Positions 44,339 to 53,303 are shown, numbered from the stretch's first letter. The stretch is 64,000 nt of DNA from Pannonibacter phragmitetus DSM 14782 (GCF_000382365.1 NZ_KB908215.1:992001-1056000), one strand, 5' to 3'. Notes: a model not told the origin generated them from the sequence alone. Made by a program: numbers and translations.

Positions 44339-46822
44339 CGTTCCACGTGGTTTGGCGCGTCTTGTCGCCTCTGCGGAGGCAGGGTCATCCGGCCAGGGGT
44401 GGCGCGGATAGCGGCCCTTCATCTCCGTCTTCACATCCGCCCAGGACCCCGCCCAGAAACCGGGAAGATCCCGCGTGATCTGGATGGGCCGGTGGGCAGG
44501 CGACAGAAGCTCCAGCGTCAGCGGAATGCGGCCATCGGCGACGGACGGATGCCGGGCGAGGCCGAACAGCTCCTGCACGCGGATGGAAATGGAGGGGCCG
44601 CTTTCTGCGCCATAATCGATGGGCACATGCGAGCCGGTGGGCGCGGTGAAATGCGATGGCGCCAGCCGGTCAATCTCCGCCGCGCCGCCATAGCCCAGCA
44701 GCCCAGCGAGCGCATTGCCGAGGCAGGCGGCATCCACGTCCGAAACACGGGTGAACCCGGCCATATAGGGCAGCAGCCAGTCTTCCAGCGTCTCCTGAAG
44801 GGCAGCGTCGGAAAGGTCCGGCAGATGCTCTGCACCAGCGGCCCGCACGAAACCGGCACGGGCGCGCAGGCGCAGCTGATCATTGGTCCAGGGCAGACGG
44901 GCAACCCCGCGCCGGGCAATTTCCCCCAGCAGCGCCTTTGCCACCATCGCCGCATCCGGATTGGTAATCTGCCGGGAGGCCAGTTCCAGCGCGCCCAGCC
45001 GGACCACACGGCGCGCCCGCACCAGACCGGAAGGCTCCAGCCGCACGTCATCGGTTTCAGTGATATCTGCGGCAAACATCGTCTCGATGGCTTCAAGTCC
45101 AAGAGGCGCTGCCAGCATGATCCGGCCCGACTGGGCCTTGCCCTGAATGTCGGCAATGGCAAGGAAGGCCTCGCCCGCCAGCGCATGTTCTTCCGGCAGT
45201 TCTGCCCCGCGCCCGTTGGCAAGGCGGAAGCGGCCGCGCTGGCCCCGGCCCTGCGCCACCCGCTCGGGGAAGGCAAGCGCGAGCACTTCGCCGGCCAGCT
45301 CCGGCGCCCCGCCATCGCTGTCCTGCCCGGTCTTCGCGCCACCTTCGGCCGCCATCTTCTGCCAGCGTGCAGCAAGGGCGCGGGCATCGCGGCTGCGCGG
45401 ATCATTGTCCCGGCGCAGGCGTCTCACCCTCTCGCGCAGGTCCACATCCATGCCGCCAAGGCCGGGCTCGGACAGGATCGCAGCCACCTCGCCCGCCAGC
45501 CTTCCAAGACCCAGCGCCTGCGCTTCCACAATCATATGCGCAAGGCGCGGTTCGATGGGCAGGCGCGCAAGGCGCTGGCCATGCGGCGTCAGGCGGCCTT
45601 CGGCATCAAGGGCATGAAGCTGCGTCAGCAGGCTGCGCGCCTCCGCCCAGGCGCCGGAGGGCGGGGCATCGGGAAAGGACAGCGTCGCCGGGTCCCCCGT
45701 GCCCCAGGCCGCCAGATCCAGCACCAGCGAGGAGAGGTCCGCTTCCAGAATCTGCGGCCGTTCGGCTGGCATCAGCGCCTGTGTCTGCGCTTCGTCCCAG
45801 AGCCGGTAGCAAACGCCCGGCTCCGTACGGCCCGCACGGCCACGGCGCTGGTCTGCCGTTGCCCGGGACACGCGCACGGTTTCCAGCCGCGTCAGCCCTG
45901 TCTGCGGCTCATAGCGCGGCACGCGGGAGAGGCCACTGTCGATCACCGTGCGCACACCTTCGATGGTAAGCGAAGTCTGTGCGATGGAGGTGGCCAGCAC
46001 CACCTTGCGCTCGCCCTCCTTTGCCGGGCGGATGGCAGCATCCTGCGCCTTGCCGTCCAGCGCACCATAGAGCGGGGCGATGCGCACATTGGCTGGCACC
46101 TGTCCCTCAAGCGCTTCGGCCACCCGGCGGATTTCGCCCTGACCGGGCAGGAACACCAGCAGCGAGCCATGCTCCTCGGCCAGCGCCTTGCGCACCGCCC
46201 GCACCACCTGCGGCTCGATCCGCTCTTCCGCCTTGCGGCCTAGATAACGGGTTTCAACGGGGAAACTGCGGCCCTTGCTTTCGACGACAGGCGCTCCGCC
46301 GAGCAGCCTTGCGACACTGGCAGCATCCAGCGTTGCCGACATGGGCACCAGCCTCAGGTCATCGCGCAGCGCGCCCTGCACATCGAGCGCCAGCGCAAGA
46401 CCGAGATCGCCTTCGAGCGAGCGTTCGTGAAACTCGTCAAACAGCACGCAGGCAACGCCGGTGAGTTCCGGATCATCCAGAATCATCCGGGTGAAGACAC
46501 CCTCTGTGATCACCTCGATGCGGGTGCGGGCGCTGACGCGGCTTTCCATGCGCACCCGGTAGCCGACAGTGCCACCTACCTCCTCGCCAAGGCTTGCAGC
46601 CATGCGCCGGGCCGCAGCACGGGCGGCAAGGCGGCGCGGCTCCAGCAGCAGAATGCGGCCATCACCGCGCCAGGGCGCGTCGAGCAGCGCCAGCGGCACA
46701 CGGGTGGTCTTGCCGGCGCCCGGTTCAGCCACAAGCACCGCATTGCTTCCCGCCTCAAGCGCCGCCAGCAACTCCGGCAGCGCCGCATCAATGGGCAGGG
46801 GCGGCGACCGCCAGTCAGACAT
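44336..46822 (-). CDS. hrpB: ATP-dependent RNA helicase HrpB
   Basis: 828 residues from the ATG at 46822, which has AAGGAGA upstream; the 52 further codons to 46978 come from a repeat element. Walker A is AEPGAGKTTRV, the DExH box is FDEFHERSLEGD, SAT is in MSATLDA and motif VI is DQRRGRAGRTEPG. The HrpB-specific C-terminal domain follows (about 500-828). HrpB is a DEAH helicase linked to mRNA processing in E. coli, often dispensable. It stands alone. Confidence 0.95.
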   Translation of the reverse strand: MSDWRSPPLPIDAALPELLAALEAGSNAVLVAEPGAGKTTRVPLALLDAPWRGDGRILLLEPRRLAARAAARRMAASLGEEVGGTVGYRVRMESRVSARTRIEVITEGVFTRMILDDPELTGVACVLFDEFHERSLEGDLGLALALDVQGALRDDLRLVPMSATLDAASVARLLGGAPVVESKGRSFPVETRYLGRKAEERIEPQVVRAVRKALAEEHGSLLVFLPGQGEIRRVAEALEGQVPANVRIAPLYGALDGKAQDAAIRPAKEGERKVVLATSIAQTSLTIEGVRTVIDSGLSRVPRYEPQTGLTRLETVRVSRATADQRRGRAGRTEPGVCYRLWDEAQTQALMPAERPQILEADLSSLVLDLAAWGTGDPATLSFPDAPPSGAWAEARSLLTQLHALDAEGRLTPHGQRLARLPIEPRLAHMIVEAQALGLGRLAGEVAAILSEPGLGGMDVDLRERVRRLRRDNDPRSRDARALAARWQKMAAEGGAKTGQDSDGGAPELAGEVLALAFPERVAQGRGQRGRFRLANGRGAELPEEHALAGEAFLAIADIQGKAQSGRIMLAAPLGLEAIETMFAADITETDDVRLEPSGLVRARRVVRLGALELASRQITNPDAAMVAKALLGEIARRGVARLPWTNDQLRLRARAGFVRAAGAEHLPDLSDAALQETLEDWLLPYMAGFTRVSDVDAACLGNALAGLLGYGGAAEIDRLAPSHFTAPTGSHVPIDYGAESGPSISIRVQELFGLARHPSVADGRIPLTLELLSPAHRPIQITRDLPGFWAGSWADVKTEMKGRYPRHPWPDDPASAEATRRAKPRGT

Positions 46823-46852
46823 CAGATGCTCTCTCCTTTTGCCGCAGCGCCC

Positions 46853-46999
46853 CTCTCCCCCCTTGAGGGGGAGATGTCTGCGTGAGCAGACAGAGGGGGG
46901 TAGCTGCGCTTCAGCACAGAACCACCTCTCATATGAGCGGACAGTCCGATACCCCCCTCTGCCCCCTGCCGGGGGCATCTCCCCCTCAAGGGGGGAGAG
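46853..46999. repeat. 147-bp palindromic element, copy 1
   Basis: Perfect 24-bp terminal inverted repeats (46853-46876 and 46976-46999) flank an inner pair CAGAGGGGGGTA/TACCCCCCTCTG and two small hairpins (TCTGC/GCAGA and CCCCC/GGGGG). A second copy with the same structure lies at 60548-60695. It resembles the RIME-type intergenic mosaic elements of rhizobia. It separates hrpB and glk. Confidence 0.8.
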
Positions 47000-47089
47000 A
47001 AACTGGTGCCTGACTGACGGTCAGATATAAACACGGCAGAATCAGGAGGGGCGGAAAGGTCCCCCATAAAGATCACACCGCCCAAACCA

Positions 47090-48118
47090 TCAACCTTGTG
47101 CGGACCAATGGCGGCCCTTGGTGCCGACGGCGAAGCGGTCCGGGGTGCGGGCGTAGGCGGCAAGTCCGTCCACCGCCGGGTTGGGGTGATGGATCAGGAA
47201 CACCGGGATCGAGGCCATCAGCTTGGCATGGGGAGCCTTGGCTTCGAAAGCCGCGCGGAAGCCGCCCTTGCGCAGGAACGGCGCAATGTGGGACGACACG
47301 CCGCCCGCGATATAGACACCGCCGCGCGCCAGAACCGAAAGCGCGAAATCCCCTGCCACACGGCCAAGGCAGCGGGCGAAGATCTCAAGCGTTTCCACTG
47401 CCACCGGGTCCCCGGCATTGGCCGCTTGCGTGATGTCCGCCGCAGACGTGAAATGCGGCTCCGCCTTGCGGGCGCGGGCAACAGCCCCGGCTAAACGCGG
47501 CAGGCCGGTGCCGCTCAGCACTTCCTCGGCGCCGATGCGCCCCCCGTTGCGCGGGATATGCGGCCAGATCTCGTAGTCTTCCGGCGTCACCGGCCCCAGT
47601 TCCACGTGCCCGCCTTCACCGGGCACCGGCACCCAGGTGTCTGCCGCATAGATCATCGCCGCCGCACCCAGGCCGGTGCCGGGGCCGACCACGAACTTGG
47701 AGGCGCCCGCCAGGGGCTCGCCGCCGCCGATCTGCTCGATATCCTCACCGGACAGACCGGGCAGCGCCAGCGCCTGCGCCTCGAAGTCGTTGAGGATCAC
47801 CACGTCCCTGAGGCCAAGGCCGGCGATCATCTGCAGCGGCTCCACCACCCACCTGGCATTGGTGAGCGGAATGCGGTCACCGGTGACGGGACCGGCCACG
47901 GCGATGACGGCCGAGCGCGGCGCCGGCACATCCTGCCCCGCAAGGCAGGCGCGGATGGCCGCGTTGATATCCGGATGGGCGGCCGTCGGCTGGGACGGCA
48001 GCTTGATGGCAGGTGCGTCTTCATCCAGCACAAGAGCAAAGCGGGCATTGGTGCCGCCCACATCCCCGACCAGAACGGGGAAAGCGAACGGGCGCTGGCG
48101 GGTCTCAGTCAGGCTCAT
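47090..48118 (-). CDS. glk: Glucokinase
   Basis: 342 residues, typical for the alphaproteobacterial Glk. The phosphate-binding start is [20 protein letters not shown], with [28 protein letters not shown] and [15 protein letters not shown]. It phosphorylates glucose to glucose-6-phosphate with ATP. Its start overlaps the mgsA stop by four bases, so it is co-translated with methylglyoxal synthase. This pairing is seen in other rhizobia as far as I recall. Confidence 0.96.
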   Translation of the reverse strand: MSLTETRQRPFAFPVLVGDVGGTNARFALVLDEDAPAIKLPSQPTAAHPDINAAIRACLAGQDVPAPRSAVIAVAGPVTGDRIPLTNARWVVEPLQMIAGLGLRDVVILNDFEAQALALPGLSGEDIEQIGGGEPLAGASKFVVGPGTGLGAAAMIYAADTWVPVPGEGGHVELGPVTPEDYEIWPHIPRNGGRIGAEEVLSGTGLPRLAGAVARARKAEPHFTSAADITQAANAGDPVAVETLEIFARCLGRVAGDFALSVLARGGVYIAGGVSSHIAPFLRKGGFRAAFEAKAPHAKLMASIPVFLIHHPNPAVDGLAAYARTPDRFAVGTKGRHWSAQG

Positions 48119-48567
48119 GTGCGCGGGCCGGCCACTTCAGGCGTATCGGAGGAGCTGCGCAGGCCGGTCAGGCGGGCCGAGCGCAGCAGGATTTCGGCGG
48201 TCGAAAGGTTGAGCGCCATGGGGATGTCGTAGACCAGCGCGAGGCGCAGCAAGGCCTTCACATCCACATCATGCGGCATGGGCGACAGCGGGTCGGCAAA
48301 GAAGATGAGCCCGTGCAGACGGCCCTCGGCGATCATGGCACCGATCTGCTGATCACCGCCCAGAGGCCCGCTTTTCAGCGGCGTGAGGTTGAGGCTGGGG
48401 CAAGCGGCCTTGATGCGCCCGCCCGTGGTGCCCGTGCCGACAAGCCGGAAGGCCGCAAGCTTTTCCTCATTGCGCTGCGCGAAGGCAACCATGGCGTCTT
48501 TCTTGGCGTCATGGGCCACAAGGGCCAGCACCGGACGTACCGCCTCCATCCGCATCATCTCCCGCAA
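48115..48567 (-). CDS. mgsA: Methylglyoxal synthase
   Basis: 150 residues, typical. The MGS-like fold begins [20 protein letters not shown], followed by [25 protein letters not shown] (catalytic Asp) and [20 protein letters not shown]. It converts dihydroxyacetone phosphate to methylglyoxal and phosphate, relieving phosphate limitation when glycolysis is unbalanced. The coupling with glk suggests a shared purpose in controlling sugar phosphate load. Confidence 0.95.
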   Translation of the reverse strand: MREMMRMEAVRPVLALVAHDAKKDAMVAFAQRNEEKLAAFRLVGTGTTGGRIKAACPSLNLTPLKSGPLGGDQQIGAMIAEGRLHGLIFFADPLSPMPHDVDVKALLRLALVYDIPMALNLSTAEILLRSARLTGLRSSSDTPEVAGPRT

Positions 48568-48687
48568 GCTCTCACCGGCGCAGAAGCGCCATCAAAATCA
48601 CGGCAACAGCTTTAGCGCCTTGCGCGGGAAACGCAAAGCGCGAGCTGACGCCCGGTCACAGGAAGATGCCGCAAGGAGCGGAGCTGA

Positions 48688-49560
48688 TTATGGCTCCTCG
48701 TAGATGAACCGCCGCTGCTGCCAGCGCCGCTCGCCTTCGAGGCAGAAGGGATCGATGCCGTCCGAAACCCGGATCAGCCGGGCAGCGCCTTGATCCAGCC
48801 GCTGCGGCAGCACCGGCATGGCGATTTCCAGCACCAGCTTGCGGCGCACCGCCTCGGCAAAACGCTCCGGCCCGCGCACCGGCACGATGAAGGAGCCGGG
48901 ACCGCCGATGACGCAGGTTTCGTAATAACGGTCGAGGTCTTCCATGTCGAACCAGCCGGGCCGCACATCCTTCAGCTGCAGCGGCAGGCCGTTGATGATG
49001 ATGCCTTGCGCCACCACCTGATCGCGGGCGACGGGCGCATAGGTGCCCTGATTGTTCGGCCCGTCCCCGGAAATGTCGATCACCTTGCGCAAGGCCCTAT
49101 GCGGCAGCGTGTCAAACTGCTCTGCCGAAAACAGCAACGCATCGCCGATGGCGGTGCGGTAGGCGCGGTTGATCGGGGCTTCTCCCAGCGCATCGGCAAA
49201 CTGCTGCGCGCTGGCCCCGTCCGAGACCACGTGCCAGTCAATCAGGACCGAGCGGGACAGGGTGCCTGCCCATTCCACGTAGGTCACCGCGATGCTGCCG
49301 GTCAGGCCGCTGCGGATCGCGGTCAATACCTCCGGCGAGGTGATCGCCTGCATGTAGCCCTGCCGCTGCAGCCGCTGTTCGTCGATGTCCATGGAATAAG
49401 AGATATCGACCGCCAGAACGAGGGCCACATCCACTTCCTGGAGCAGCTTCTGCTGGGCATCTGCCCTGCCCGTCACGGCCGGCAAGGCCAGCAGCACCAG
49501 CGCCGCGCGGAAACCTCCGGCGCACGAGCGCAACCATCGCAGAATGTTGAAGGGCGTCAT
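48688..49560 (-). CDS. DUF1194 von Willebrand A secreted protein 1
   Basis: 290 residues from the ATG at 49560, with GGGGAGG before it. A signal peptide (ALVLLALPAVTGRADAQ) is followed by a vWA-type domain; VDVALVLAVDISYSMDIDEQ contains the MIDAS-like DxSxS. DGPNNQGTYAPVARDQV and GGPGSFIVPVRGPERFAEAV mark DUF1194, a family found largely in alphaproteobacteria with no established function. A paralogue lies just upstream on the same strand, beyond a repeat array. Probably a periplasmic metal-dependent binding protein. Confidence 0.88.
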   Translation of the reverse strand: MTPFNILRWLRSCAGGFRAALVLLALPAVTGRADAQQKLLQEVDVALVLAVDISYSMDIDEQRLQRQGYMQAITSPEVLTAIRSGLTGSIAVTYVEWAGTLSRSVLIDWHVVSDGASAQQFADALGEAPINRAYRTAIGDALLFSAEQFDTLPHRALRKVIDISGDGPNNQGTYAPVARDQVVAQGIIINGLPLQLKDVRPGWFDMEDLDRYYETCVIGGPGSFIVPVRGPERFAEAVRRKLVLEIAMPVLPQRLDQGAARLIRVSDGIDPFCLEGERRWQQRRFIYEEP

Positions 49561-49640
49561 GCCGGACCTCCCCTTGCTCCGGCAGTGCCAATACACCACC
49601 GGACACGGGAGAGCTTGTCAGCCTTGCCACCTAAAACCCA

Positions 49641-49835
49641 ATCGCAACTTCGTGAGCGGCGGCAAGCCACCGCCTCACAGGGCGCAACTTCGTGAGCGGT
49701 GGCAAGCCACCGCCTCACAGGGCGCAACTTCGTGAGCGGTGGCAAGCCACCGCCTCACGGGGCGCAACTTCGTGAGCGGCGGCAAGCCACCGCCTCACGG
49801 GGCGCATCTTCGTGAGCGGTGGCGGCTGGCCGCCA
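49641..49835. repeat. Tandem array of 40-bp hairpin repeats
   Basis: Four full units start at 49641, 49681, 49721 and 49761, with a degenerate fifth at 49801. They differ by single C/T and A/G changes plus the first two bases of unit one. Each unit carries GTGAGCGGTGGC facing GCCACCGCCTCAC, a hairpin with one bulge. There are no unique spacers, so it is not CRISPR. It sits between the two DUF1194 genes. Confidence 0.92.
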
Positions 49836-49840
49836 CTCCT

Positions 49841-50677
49841 CTAGTCAAACAGATTGCAGCTGACTGACTTGCGGCCTGCGGCCGGGATGATCAGAGGCTG
49901 ATTTTCCATCAGCCCGGCAATCTCAAGCACCAGTTTCATCCGCACAGCCTCGGCGAAAGCCTCCTTTGAGCGCACCGGAATGGCAAAAGCCCCCGGCCCG
50001 CCAATGACGCAATCCTCGTAGTAGTGATCGAGATGGAGCATCGCCTGCCAGGCGGAGGTTTCCGACTTCATCATCAGCGGCAGGCCGTTGATGGTGACGC
50101 CCGCAGCGATGACCTTGTCGCGCATCTGCGTGACAGTGCCGCCCTGATTGTTCGGCCCGTCACCGGAAATGTCGATCACCTTCCTGAGGCCCTGATATTC
50201 GTTGGAAGCGATCATGTCCGCCGATTTTTCCAGCGCGGCAAAGATGGACGTTCTCTGGACCTGCCGCAGGGGGGCTTCGGCGATCCGGGCGGCGAAGGCC
50301 GCTGCTGTGGCCTCGTCCTGAATGATGGACCATTCGGCCACCATGAAGTGCTCGCCCACCCCTCCCCATTCGAAGTAAGTGATGGCAATCCGCCCGGTGG
50401 GGCCGTCCTGAATGGCGGCCAGAACCTCGCGCGAGGTCAGGGCGGAGACATATCCGGCCCGCTGAACCTCCTGCTCGTCCCGGTCCATCGACTGGGAGAT
50501 GTCAACGGCCAGCACCAGCTCGACGTCCACTTCGGCATCAGCCGAGTAGGCGGTGGAGAAGATGCCCGAGAGTGAGCGCTCAGCGAAAGCTGTTATTGAA
50601 GTAAATGCCAAGATGGCAAGACTGCCAATGGCGGCACAGCAGACGTCACGTCCGGTTTTGCACAGTGTGAGACGCAT
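49841..50677 (-). CDS. DUF1194 von Willebrand A secreted protein 2
   Basis: 278 residues from the ATG at 50677, which has GGAG seven bases upstream; ATGs at 50689 and 50716 are also in frame. A signal peptide (AIGSLAILAFTSITAFAER) precedes VDVELVLAVDISQSMDRDEQ with the DxSxS MIDAS motif, then GDGPNNQGGTV and GGPGAFAIPVRSKEAFAEAV, matching the neighbouring DUF1194 protein nearly block for block. The pair looks like a local duplication. The function is unknown; the genes are separated by hairpin repeats that could stop or stabilise the transcript. Confidence 0.88.
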   Translation of the reverse strand: MRLTLCKTGRDVCCAAIGSLAILAFTSITAFAERSLSGIFSTAYSADAEVDVELVLAVDISQSMDRDEQEVQRAGYVSALTSREVLAAIQDGPTGRIAITYFEWGGVGEHFMVAEWSIIQDEATAAAFAARIAEAPLRQVQRTSIFAALEKSADMIASNEYQGLRKVIDISGDGPNNQGGTVTQMRDKVIAAGVTINGLPLMMKSETSAWQAMLHLDHYYEDCVIGGPGAFAIPVRSKEAFAEAVRMKLVLEIAGLMENQPLIIPAAGRKSVSCNLFD

Positions 50678-51197
50678 GGTGTTCTCCATGTCTTGGCCGA
50701 AGCCGGTTTCCCACACCTCCCTCTCTACTTTTGTTGTTGCGGCTAAACAGACGGTTAATCCGAGAATCTCAGCAATTTGCCGATATTTTCAGAGCCTTGA
50801 ACACGCGCCGGATAGAACTGTTCCAAGCAAGCACTATGCCACAGGTAAGGCGGCGAAAATTGTGCCAGCAAATCAAAAGACGCACAGAATGCACCCGCCT
50901 GAACCACTCGGCAAAATTTGCCCAACAATAGGCAAATTTTGCCGGATCAGCGCGCCAGCAGGGCAATTCCTGCCCAATGACCGTGCAAACTGCATCACAC
51001 GGCAGCACCCGCACAGCCATCCATACGCCAAACGAAAAAGCCCAAGTTTCAGCCGGAAAACACGCCAAATCCGCTTGACGGCGGGCAAGCAGGCAGGCAT
51101 CTTTCCTGAAAGAATTCACAGCGGCTGAAGAAATTTTCAGTCAACCAGAGGCTCAAGATCCGGGCGAAAGACCTGGGCGCAGCAGGCGGGGCAATCC
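50678..51197. other. 520-bp intergenic region upstream of the nucleoside regulator
   Basis: No credible gene on either strand. The region is more AT-rich than its neighbours and holds two 13-bp palindromes at 50910-50943. It must contain the promoter of the nucleoside regulator (rightward) and of the DUF1194 gene (leftward). Confidence 0.6.
50910..50943. promoter_or_regulatory. Double palindrome, candidate operator of the SorC/DeoR regulator
   Basis: GGCAAAATTTGCC (50910-50922) and GGCAAATTTTGCC (50931-50943) are each perfect GGCAAA-N-TTTGCC palindromes and are also inverse to each other. Their starts are 21 bp apart, two helical turns. They lie about 255 bp before the regulator gene. Confidence 0.55.
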
Positions 51198-52209
51198 GTG
51201 CAGGACGAGGACTGGACCACCTACCTCTCGATCCGCGCCGCGTGGCTCTCCTTCGTGGGGGGGCAGCACGCAGGGTGAGATTGCCGCGCGTCTTGGTGTC
51301 TCGCCGGCCAAGGTACACCGTCTTATTGCCCACGCCCAGAAGGAAGGCCTCGTCCGTTTCCAGATCGAGGGCCGCCCGATTGAATGCCTCGAGCTGGAAG
51401 ACGAGCTGACCCGGCATTTTGCCCTGACGAGCTGCATCATTGCGCCGGACCTTGGCGGCGGTGACCAGACGACGGCCATCCGCGCCGTTGCTTCCGTCGC
51501 AGGCCCCTTCCTGTCCAACCTGCTCTCGGGGCCGGAAATCCGTCAGCTCGGCGTCGGCATGGGCCGGACGCTGAAGGCTTCGGTTGCGGCCATGCCGCGC
51601 CTGTCCCGGCCGGACCTTGCCATCATCTCCATCTCCGGCTCGCTGATGCGCAAGCTTTCGGCCAACCCCTTCGATATCGTGCAGCCGCTGATCGAGCGCA
51701 CGGGCGGGGAAGGTTACTATCTGCCGGTGCCCTATTTTGCCGAAAGCCTGGAGGAGCGTGACATGTTCCTCGGCCAGCGCAGCGTGCAGGATCTTCTGGC
51801 CCGCGCCAGGCGCTCGGATGCCTTTGTCGTCGGCATCGGCTCCATCGATGACGACGGTCATCTGGTGCAGCGCGGCATCATCCAGAAGGAAGATCAGGAT
51901 GGCCTGATGCGCAGCAGCGCCGTCAGCGACCTGATGGGCCGCTTTGTCAGCATCGAGGGCGCGCAGGTGCCCGTAAGTCTTGGCGAGTGCGCCGTGGGTC
52001 TTCACTACGAAGAAGTCCGCGGCTCTCGTGTCATTGCACTGGTGGGCGGGGAGAGCAAGGCAGACGCCACGCTTGCAGCGCTGCGCACCGGTGTCATCAC
52101 CGACCTGATCGCGGATGAGACCCTGGCAAGGGCTCTGAAGCAGCGGCTCGGATCGAGCGGCCCTGTGACGGCAGCCTTGCTGCCCCGCAGTGTCCAAGAG
52201 GGGAAGTAA
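51198..52209 (+). pseudogene. SorC/DeoR-type sugar-binding regulator, frameshifted
   Basis: The N-terminal frame starts at a GTG (51198) and reads QDEDWTTYLSIRAAWLSFVGG before meeting a TGA at 51276. The correct continuation, GSTQGEIAARLGVSPAKVHR and onward to 52209, is one base out of phase. The shift falls in seven consecutive Gs (51257-51263); six would restore one frame of about 336 residues, the normal family length. The rest is intact: a helix-turn-helix and a phosphosugar-binding effector domain (GVGMGRTLKASV, then LVGGESKADATLAALRTGVI). It probably regulates the nucleoside genes downstream, perhaps sensing a (deoxy)ribose phosphate. True mutation or sequencing error cannot be told apart here. 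Confidence 0.8.
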
Positions 52210-52255
52210 ACCGGGACCAGCCATGGTGGCTGGGTCCAGTGCCGGAGGATGTAAC

Positions 52256-53251
52256 GTGAAGAAGTTCCTGATGACGGGCGCCGCCATTGCAGGCGTCATG
52301 ATGGCCAGCACCGCCTTTGCAGCGGATTTCCAGCCGGCAGTCGTCTATGACCTTGGCGGAAAGTTCGACAAGTCGTTCAACGAGTCCGCCTACACGGGCG
52401 CCGAGAAGTTCAAGAAGGACACGGGCGTCGAATACCGCGACTTCGAGATCCAGAACGACAGCCAGCGCGAGCAGGCCCTGCGCAACTTCGCCCGGCGCGG
52501 CATGAGCCCGATCGTCGCCATCGGCTTCTCCCATGCCAATGCCGTGGAGAAGGTCGCCAAGGAATTCCCGGACATCCAGTTTGCCATCATCGACATGGTC
52601 GTGGACCTGCCGAACGTCCGCTCCATCGTCTTCAAGGAGCATGAAGGCTCCTACCTCGTCGGCCTGCTGGCAGCCAAGGCTTCGCAGACCGGCAAGGTCG
52701 GCTTCGTCGGCGGCATGGACATCGACCTGATCCACAAGTTCGCCTGCGGCTACAAGCAGGGCGTGATGGCCACCAACCCGCAGGCCGAAGTCTTCCAGAA
52801 CATGACCGGCACCACCGGTGCTGCCTGGAATGACCCGGTGAAGGGCGGCGAGCTGGCCAAGTCCCAGTTCGACCGTGGTGCAGACGTTGTCTATCACGCA
52901 GCCGGCGCCACCGGCATTGGCGTGCTGCAGGCGGCCGCTGACGCGGGCAAGCTCGGCATCGGCGTCGACAGCAACCAGAACGCCCTGCATCCGGGCAAGG
53001 TTCTGACCTCCATGCTGAAGCGCGTGGACGTCGCCGTGGACAAGACCTTCACCGACGCCAAGAACGGCCAGTGGACCAGCGGCATCGAGGTTCTGGGCCT
53101 AGCCGAAGGCGGCGTGGACTACGCTCTGGACGAATACAATGCGTCCCTGGTCACCGACGACATGAAGGCGGCGGCTGAGCAGGCCAAGGCCGGCATCATC
53201 TCGGGCAAGATCGCCGTCCACGACTACATGACGGACAAGACCTGCCCGTAA
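52256..53251 (+). CDS. BMP-family nucleoside-binding protein of an ABC transporter
   Basis: 331 residues from a GTG with GGAGG seven bases upstream; the longer frame overlaps the regulator. A signal peptide (MTGAAIAGVMMASTAFA) precedes a BMP domain: PAVVYDLGGKFDKSFNESAY, SPIVAIGFSHANAVEKVAKE and DVVYHAAGATGIGVLQAAAD. BMP/PnrA-type proteins bind purine or other nucleosides in the periplasm. It is the first transporter gene of the cluster, and a large hairpin follows it. Confidence 0.93.
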   Translation: MKKFLMTGAAIAGVMMASTAFAADFQPAVVYDLGGKFDKSFNESAYTGAEKFKKDTGVEYRDFEIQNDSQREQALRNFARRGMSPIVAIGFSHANAVEKVAKEFPDIQFAIIDMVVDLPNVRSIVFKEHEGSYLVGLLAAKASQTGKVGFVGGMDIDLIHKFACGYKQGVMATNPQAEVFQNMTGTTGAAWNDPVKGGELAKSQFDRGADVVYHAAGATGIGVLQAAADAGKLGIGVDSNQNALHPGKVLTSMLKRVDVAVDKTFTDAKNGQWTSGIEVLGLAEGGVDYALDEYNASLVTDDMKAAAEQAKAGIISGKIAVHDYMTDKTCP

Positions 53252-53268
53252 CACCCTGAGGGACTGCG

Positions 53269-53303
53269 GCCCTTGCCCTGTGCCGGAAGGCCAGGGCAAG
53301 GGC
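53269..53303 (+). terminator. Long hairpin after the binding-protein gene
   Basis: GCCCTTGCCCTG (53269-53280) pairs perfectly with CAGGGCAAGGGC (53292-53303) over 11 bases, followed by TCTTTCCTT. Such hairpins often stabilise the binding-protein mRNA or partly end transcription so it is made in excess over the membrane parts. Confidence 0.7.

Noticed and set aside
46823-46978. Upstream start of hrpB
   Set aside because: These codons come from the palindromic element; the ATG at 46822 has a good ribosome-binding site.
49641-49835. Possible CRISPR array
   Set aside because: The whole 40-bp unit repeats with no variable spacers, and no cas genes are near.
51559-52209. Taking the regulator as a short 216-residue protein starting at this ATG
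   Set aside because: The frame upstream encodes the helix-turn-helix and is clearly part of the same gene; the short version would lack DNA binding.
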